NCBI RefSeq assembly: GCF_963259705.1
Contig: NC_081840.1
Span: 113,184,074 to 113,248,073 of the forward strand
DNA: 64,000 nucleotides
Source of the DNA: Myotis daubentonii
Taxonomy: Eukaryota > Chordata > Mammalia > Chiroptera > Vespertilionidae
Direction: 5' to 3'
Shown: one piece after another, positions 60,521-64,000 of the stretch
How positions within the stretch are numbered: position 1 is the stretch's first letter
Layout of the letters: each line of letters opens with the position of its first letter
The notes under the pieces: model-generated
Seen by the model: only the letters and a program-made list of their open reading frames with translations
Database searches by the model: none
Told to the model about the DNA's origin: nothing
Program-made: the position numbers and the translations under genes

Positions 60521-60799
60521 GCTGATATCTGACTATTCTTAATCTACAAAAATGCAATTTCATGATTCATTGCTTCAAATGATTCACGATTCAACCCAAT
60601 ATGAGCAATTCTCTGAACCAGCAATGAAAAGAGCCCAATTAGAAAATCTTTTACCACTAAACTGGGCAGCATGAATGAAAAACCAGAATGTAGTGTGGCC
60701 TCCTCACCCACCCACCACCACCTTTGTATAACTGGCTGGTTGCCCCTAAAAGTCACCTCAACAGCTTGGAGCAGCTGGCAGGCCAGGCCTACCAGCACA

Positions 60800-61015
60800 T
60801 ATTTAACAAATGATACTAGTAACTACCATCATTTAGTACAGAATAGGGGCCAAGCTAAAGGCTAATTACTTTATACGTATTACCTAATTTAATCCTCAAA
60901 ATAGCCATGTGAAAAAGCTATCATCCTCTTCCCTTTACAGATGAAAAACTGAGACTTAAAGAGGATGAGTCACAGAGTTAGTAAAATTCGTAACAGTTCA
61001 TGAGCACACAGGACT
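60800..61015 (+). repeat. MIR SINE
   Basis: 'aactaccatcatttagtaca', 'acctaatttaatcctcaaaa', 'ctttacagatgaaaaactga' and 'cacagagttagtaaa' in MIR order. Confidence 0.75.
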
Positions 61016-61082
61016 TCCCCTTTGGAGCTTTCCGATAATATTTGGATTGACCTTTGGGGTAATTAAGATTCTATACTGTTCA

Positions 61083-61336
61083 GCCCTAGCTAGCTTGGCT
61101 CAGTGGATAGAGTGCTGACCTACAGACCAAACGGTCCTGGGCTCAATTCTGGTCAAGGGCACTTACCTCAGTTGCAGGCTCCTCCCTGGCCCCAGGCCCT
61201 GGTCAGGGTGCATACAGGAGGCAACCAATTGATGTGTTTCTCTCCCATCGATATTTCTCTTTGTCTTTCCCTCTCTCTTCCACTCTCTAAAAATCAACTG
61301 AAAAAATATCCTTGGGTGAGGATTAAAAAAAAAAAA
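61083..61336 (+). mobile_element. VES-type bat SINE
   Basis: Plus-strand SINE, head 'gccctagctagcttggctca', B box region 'ctgggctcaattctggtcaa', poly-A tail. The 18-bp perfect target duplication AAGATTCTATACTGTTCA flanks it (61065-61082, 61337-61354). Confidence 0.96.
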
Positions 61337-61459
61337 AAGATTCTATACTGTTCATATGTGAACAGATGGTCACTACAACTTGAATGGTTATTTTTAAATG
61401 GTTTCACACATAGACTGCTGGGCACTAAAAAAAATAAGGATAAAATTATTTAAATGATA

Positions 61460-61492
61460 AAAATAAATAAATAAACAAACAAACAAACAAAA
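61460..61492. repeat. (AAAT)n(AAAC)n microsatellite
   Basis: A few AAAT units pass into about five AAAC units, then unique intron. Confidence 0.9.
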
Positions 61493-62934
61493 GAGATCTT
61501 GTATTATGGAAAGAGATACACTGTAAAGAAAGGAGTGGATGATGAAGATGACACTGGATGGCTTCAGCCTTCTATAACAAAGATAAGAACTGCCTCTGAG
61601 ATCAGTGGGGACAAACGGGAGAATTACAGAAAGAAAAGGTGTAGAAGTAGCAATAATACCCTTTATCTGCCTGAACTGCTATAATACAAGCCCAATATCT
61701 AATACAAGATTCACTTCAAAGATTTTTATTTCCATTTTGCAGATGTATTCATTGAGGTATAGAATGTCCTAGTGGATGAAGCATGGGCTTTGAAAATACA
61801 TAGAAGAGGTAAAATAATGCAAATATGATGGTGTTGTCAGGTAGATTAAATGAATGTAGTAAAGCATCACACCCACTACCAGTCATCAGCAGGAGCACTG
61901 CAGACCTCCACTTCATCCCTTCAATGGGAGAACTTACATCACGAGTCAAAAGTTTTAAATATGTAATCAGCAGTGTAATATGTAATATGTAAATATGTAA
62001 TCCGAGAACCAGAATGGTTCTTTCCATTCCACCGGAGATTTTAAAAAATAGGGGCAGGGTGGGCATAGGGGTAAGGTAACAGAATCAAAACAGAAGCTTT
62101 TGATGGGATTAAAGTACACACACCATATCATGCTCCTTTCCCCAGAGGTTATGCTAGGTCCTGCCTAGAGTGAAGCTAAGGTGGGGTTAAGGGACACACA
62201 TATGTTTTGGATAAAATCTTCCAAACCTTCTGTTATTCCCTTCCTCATATAAAAACTACTGCTTGATATTATGCTGCCTCTCTAAATAGTACTACAGGGC
62301 ATAAGCCACGGAGCAGGAGAAAAGGAAGGCATGCAGAGATGTAGGAGAATCAGGTAGAGTCACATCCCTCTTTAACTCAACTTGGGCCATGCAAAAGAAG
62401 AGGCTGTGCCAGAACTAGAGGGGGAAGTGAAAGCCTCCACAGGTCTGGAGTTGGCTGCTGTAACTACAACAGTTTGGGATTGGTGTATGGAAGTGAATGT
62501 TAGGCAGGGATGTTTGTGTAGATGCATATGGATGGGAAGGTTGTGTGTAGGGCAGCCTGGCAATCATTCTCCTTTCCCTGGGTCCTTTAGGAATCACCCC
62601 TCCACACTGGATGAAGTGTGGTGGGAAGGTATTCAGGGGCCCTGTCAGCTGAAGCCAAGGTAGGCAATGTGGGTCAATTGAACACTCCCTCCCTGGAATT
62701 TGAATCTCCAGTAAAGTGACCAAGAGTCCACAGAAGGCGTTGAGTCCTTTACCCTAGCAGTAACTCCTCTGACCCAACTGTTTATGCTTTGAGACCAGCC
62801 CTCTTACTCTCTGGTATTGCCTCAATGCCCACCTGCCTCCTAGGCTTGTTCCACTAAATTCCCCATTAGTTCTCTTAGTGTTTGTTGCTTATAATAAAGA
62901 ACCCTAAATCATACCTAAATGATTGCAAATATCA

Positions 62935-63174
62935 TCTCTCTATATAAAAGCCCAAGCGACCATCACAACTGGTTAACCGAACGACGGTCGCTATGATACG
63001 CACTGACCACCAGGGGGAAGACGCTCAACGCAGAAGCTGCCCCCTGGCGGTTAGTGCACTCCCACAGCCAACCGGAGCCCTAATGGGAACTGGGCAAGAT
63101 GGCCCTGATCGCCCCAATGGTCGGCTAGGCCAAGGGACCCCACCCGTGCACAAATTCGTGCACTGGGCCTCTAG
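62935..63174 (+). mobile_element. Short Helitron (240 bp)
   Basis: 5' end TCTCTCTATATAAAAGCCC (start 62935 or 62937), 3' hairpin 'gtgcacaaattcgtgcac' then TGGGCCTCTAG at 63174; flanks A and T. Interior words 'ctgaccaccaggggg' and 'ggttagtgcactcccacag' recur in the other Helitrons. Confidence 0.92.
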
Positions 63175-63414
63175 TAATATATAAAGTATAGTAACCAAGA
63201 CAATGTGAAATAAGCCGGGTCTACCCTTGGCACAGGACTTGGAGGGGAGAAAACAGTGATTGGGATGATCAAAGAAAGTCTAGACCTGCCAGAGCCTCTG
63301 GATTAAGGGAATCCAGGGCTGGAGGATCCGTATGGAGACAGTAGTTGACCACATTCAGCATAACCAGAAAAGAGTTCCACAGGGACAGACAGAAAGTGAC
63401 CTCAGAAAAGAGCA

Positions 63415-63592
63415 AGAGAAACAACAATCAGGGCCATGTCCGCCATCCCGCAACACCTCACACGCTCCAGGGGCGCTGCCGGCGCCCTGTGACGCCAGCC
63501 AGCACCCCGCCCTGCCCACCACGAGAGCTGCTGCTCATTTGGTCGTGATGCCATTACAGCGTCACAACCACAGACCTTTTATGCTATAGATA
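63415..63592 (-). mobile_element. Possible Helitron 5' end fragment
   Basis: On the minus strand the right border reads TCTATAGCATAAAAGGTC, similar to Helitron 5' ends (TCTATA..TAAAAG), and the next 100 bp is GC-rich. No CTAG-hairpin 3' end is found to the left. Low confidence. Confidence 0.35.
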
Positions 63593-63639
63593 AGATTTTT
63601 AAGGGGGACATATTTGATTGTAATAGAAGAATGGGCTTA

Positions 63640-63960
63640 ATAAATGAGGGCTTAATAACTCAATGAAATATCATAATCATGAATAATACAGAACAATATG
63701 GAAATAGTCTTATAATACAATATTAAGTGAAAAATGCCAAATTCAAACTTGTAACTATATCATGATTATGATAATGTAAAGATTCTGTAGGAACATGGAT
63801 AAAGCCTGGAAGGGAACATGGAAAAATGAAAACACACAATCTGTTACTGAAGCTAAACATGGGGTAAGTTTCCTTGTAATTTAAAAAGTTCAGTCATGGT
63901 TACAATATTGCTCGCTCAATAAATAAAAATAAATAGATTAAATAGAGGAAGATTCAGAAC
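63640..63960 (+). mobile_element. Possible old L1 3' UTR fragment
   Basis: 'aacaatatggaaatagtctt', 'atattaagtgaaaaatgcca', 'ggaacatggataaagcctgg' resemble an ancient L1 3' region. Weak. Confidence 0.4.
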
Positions 63961-64000
63961 AGATTGTGGAGTATGCGAGGCAGGGAGTAAACCAAGAATT

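Larger units (their letters stand above)
55774..64000 (-). other. THSD4: THSD4 intron upstream of the first-TSP1 exon (partial)
   Basis: In transcription direction this precedes the 353-bp exon, so it is intronic (or contains unseen upstream exons, none recognised). Repeats are listed separately. In 55790-57790, 58470-59400, 61690-62930 and 63180-63700 I see no gene and no confident repeat. Confidence 0.8.

Overview
This is mammalian nuclear DNA, almost certainly from a vespertilionid (vesper) bat. Two things point there. There are many Helitrons with HeliBat-type ends (a 5' TC...ATAAAAG end and a 3' GC-rich hairpin followed by CTAG). There are also many tRNA-derived VES-type SINEs. Among mammals, Helitron expansion is known from vesper bats. 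The accompanying young hAT and mariner copies and the bat-type L1/HAL1 elements fit the same assignment. The species cannot be named from the sequence alone.

The only host gene I recognise is THSD4 (ADAMTSL6), a secreted thrombospondin-type-1-repeat protein of the fibrillin microfibril matrix. It lies on the minus strand. Two consecutive coding exons are present: an upstream 353-bp exon (55421-55773), which encodes the first TSP1 repeat and sits in a CpG-rich island, and a 448-bp exon (22572-23019), which encodes a Pro/Ser/Arg-rich linker and the start of the next Cys-rich block. Their splice phases match (2 nt + 1 nt). The 32.4 kb between them is one intron; 1-22571 and 55774-64000 are the flanking introns.

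The rest is a dense layering of transposable elements. 1-6900: old MIR/MER5 repeats, one VES SINE, and an 869-bp hAT element that still carries the C-terminal end of a transposase. 6915-14300: two L1 fragments cut by three antisense Helitrons and a full-length mariner, followed by a GC-rich composite ending in a Helitron 3' terminus. 14343-16540: a 287-bp hAT element, two VES copies, a 214-bp hAT element, and a patch that looks assembled from two nearby templates. 17093-20600: an LTR-like block and a full-length HAL1 with a perfect target duplication. 26590-37500: an old L1 3' end and a nearly full-length minus-strand L1 broken by four Helitrons and one SINE. 40281-43152: two Helitrons and a SINE. 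44229-48200: MaLR LTRs and a second copy of the 214-bp hAT element. 51184-51681: a 47-bp minisatellite. 57795-63174: two more MaLR LTRs, L1 pieces, a VES SINE and a short Helitron.

The most notable observations are: (i) two different Helitrons inserted in the same orientation at the identical nucleotide of two separate L1 ORF2 copies; (ii) an approximately 106-bp patch made of one direct and one inverted copy of nearby sequence, as expected from template switching; (iii) Helitrons that share ends but carry different interiors, some with promoter-like or splice-site-like sequence; (iv) abutting Helitron tandems; and (v) a 47-bp tandem array with an apparent 141-bp higher-order order of units, long open frames and no plausible coding role. 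I see no sign of an intact novel protein-coding system.
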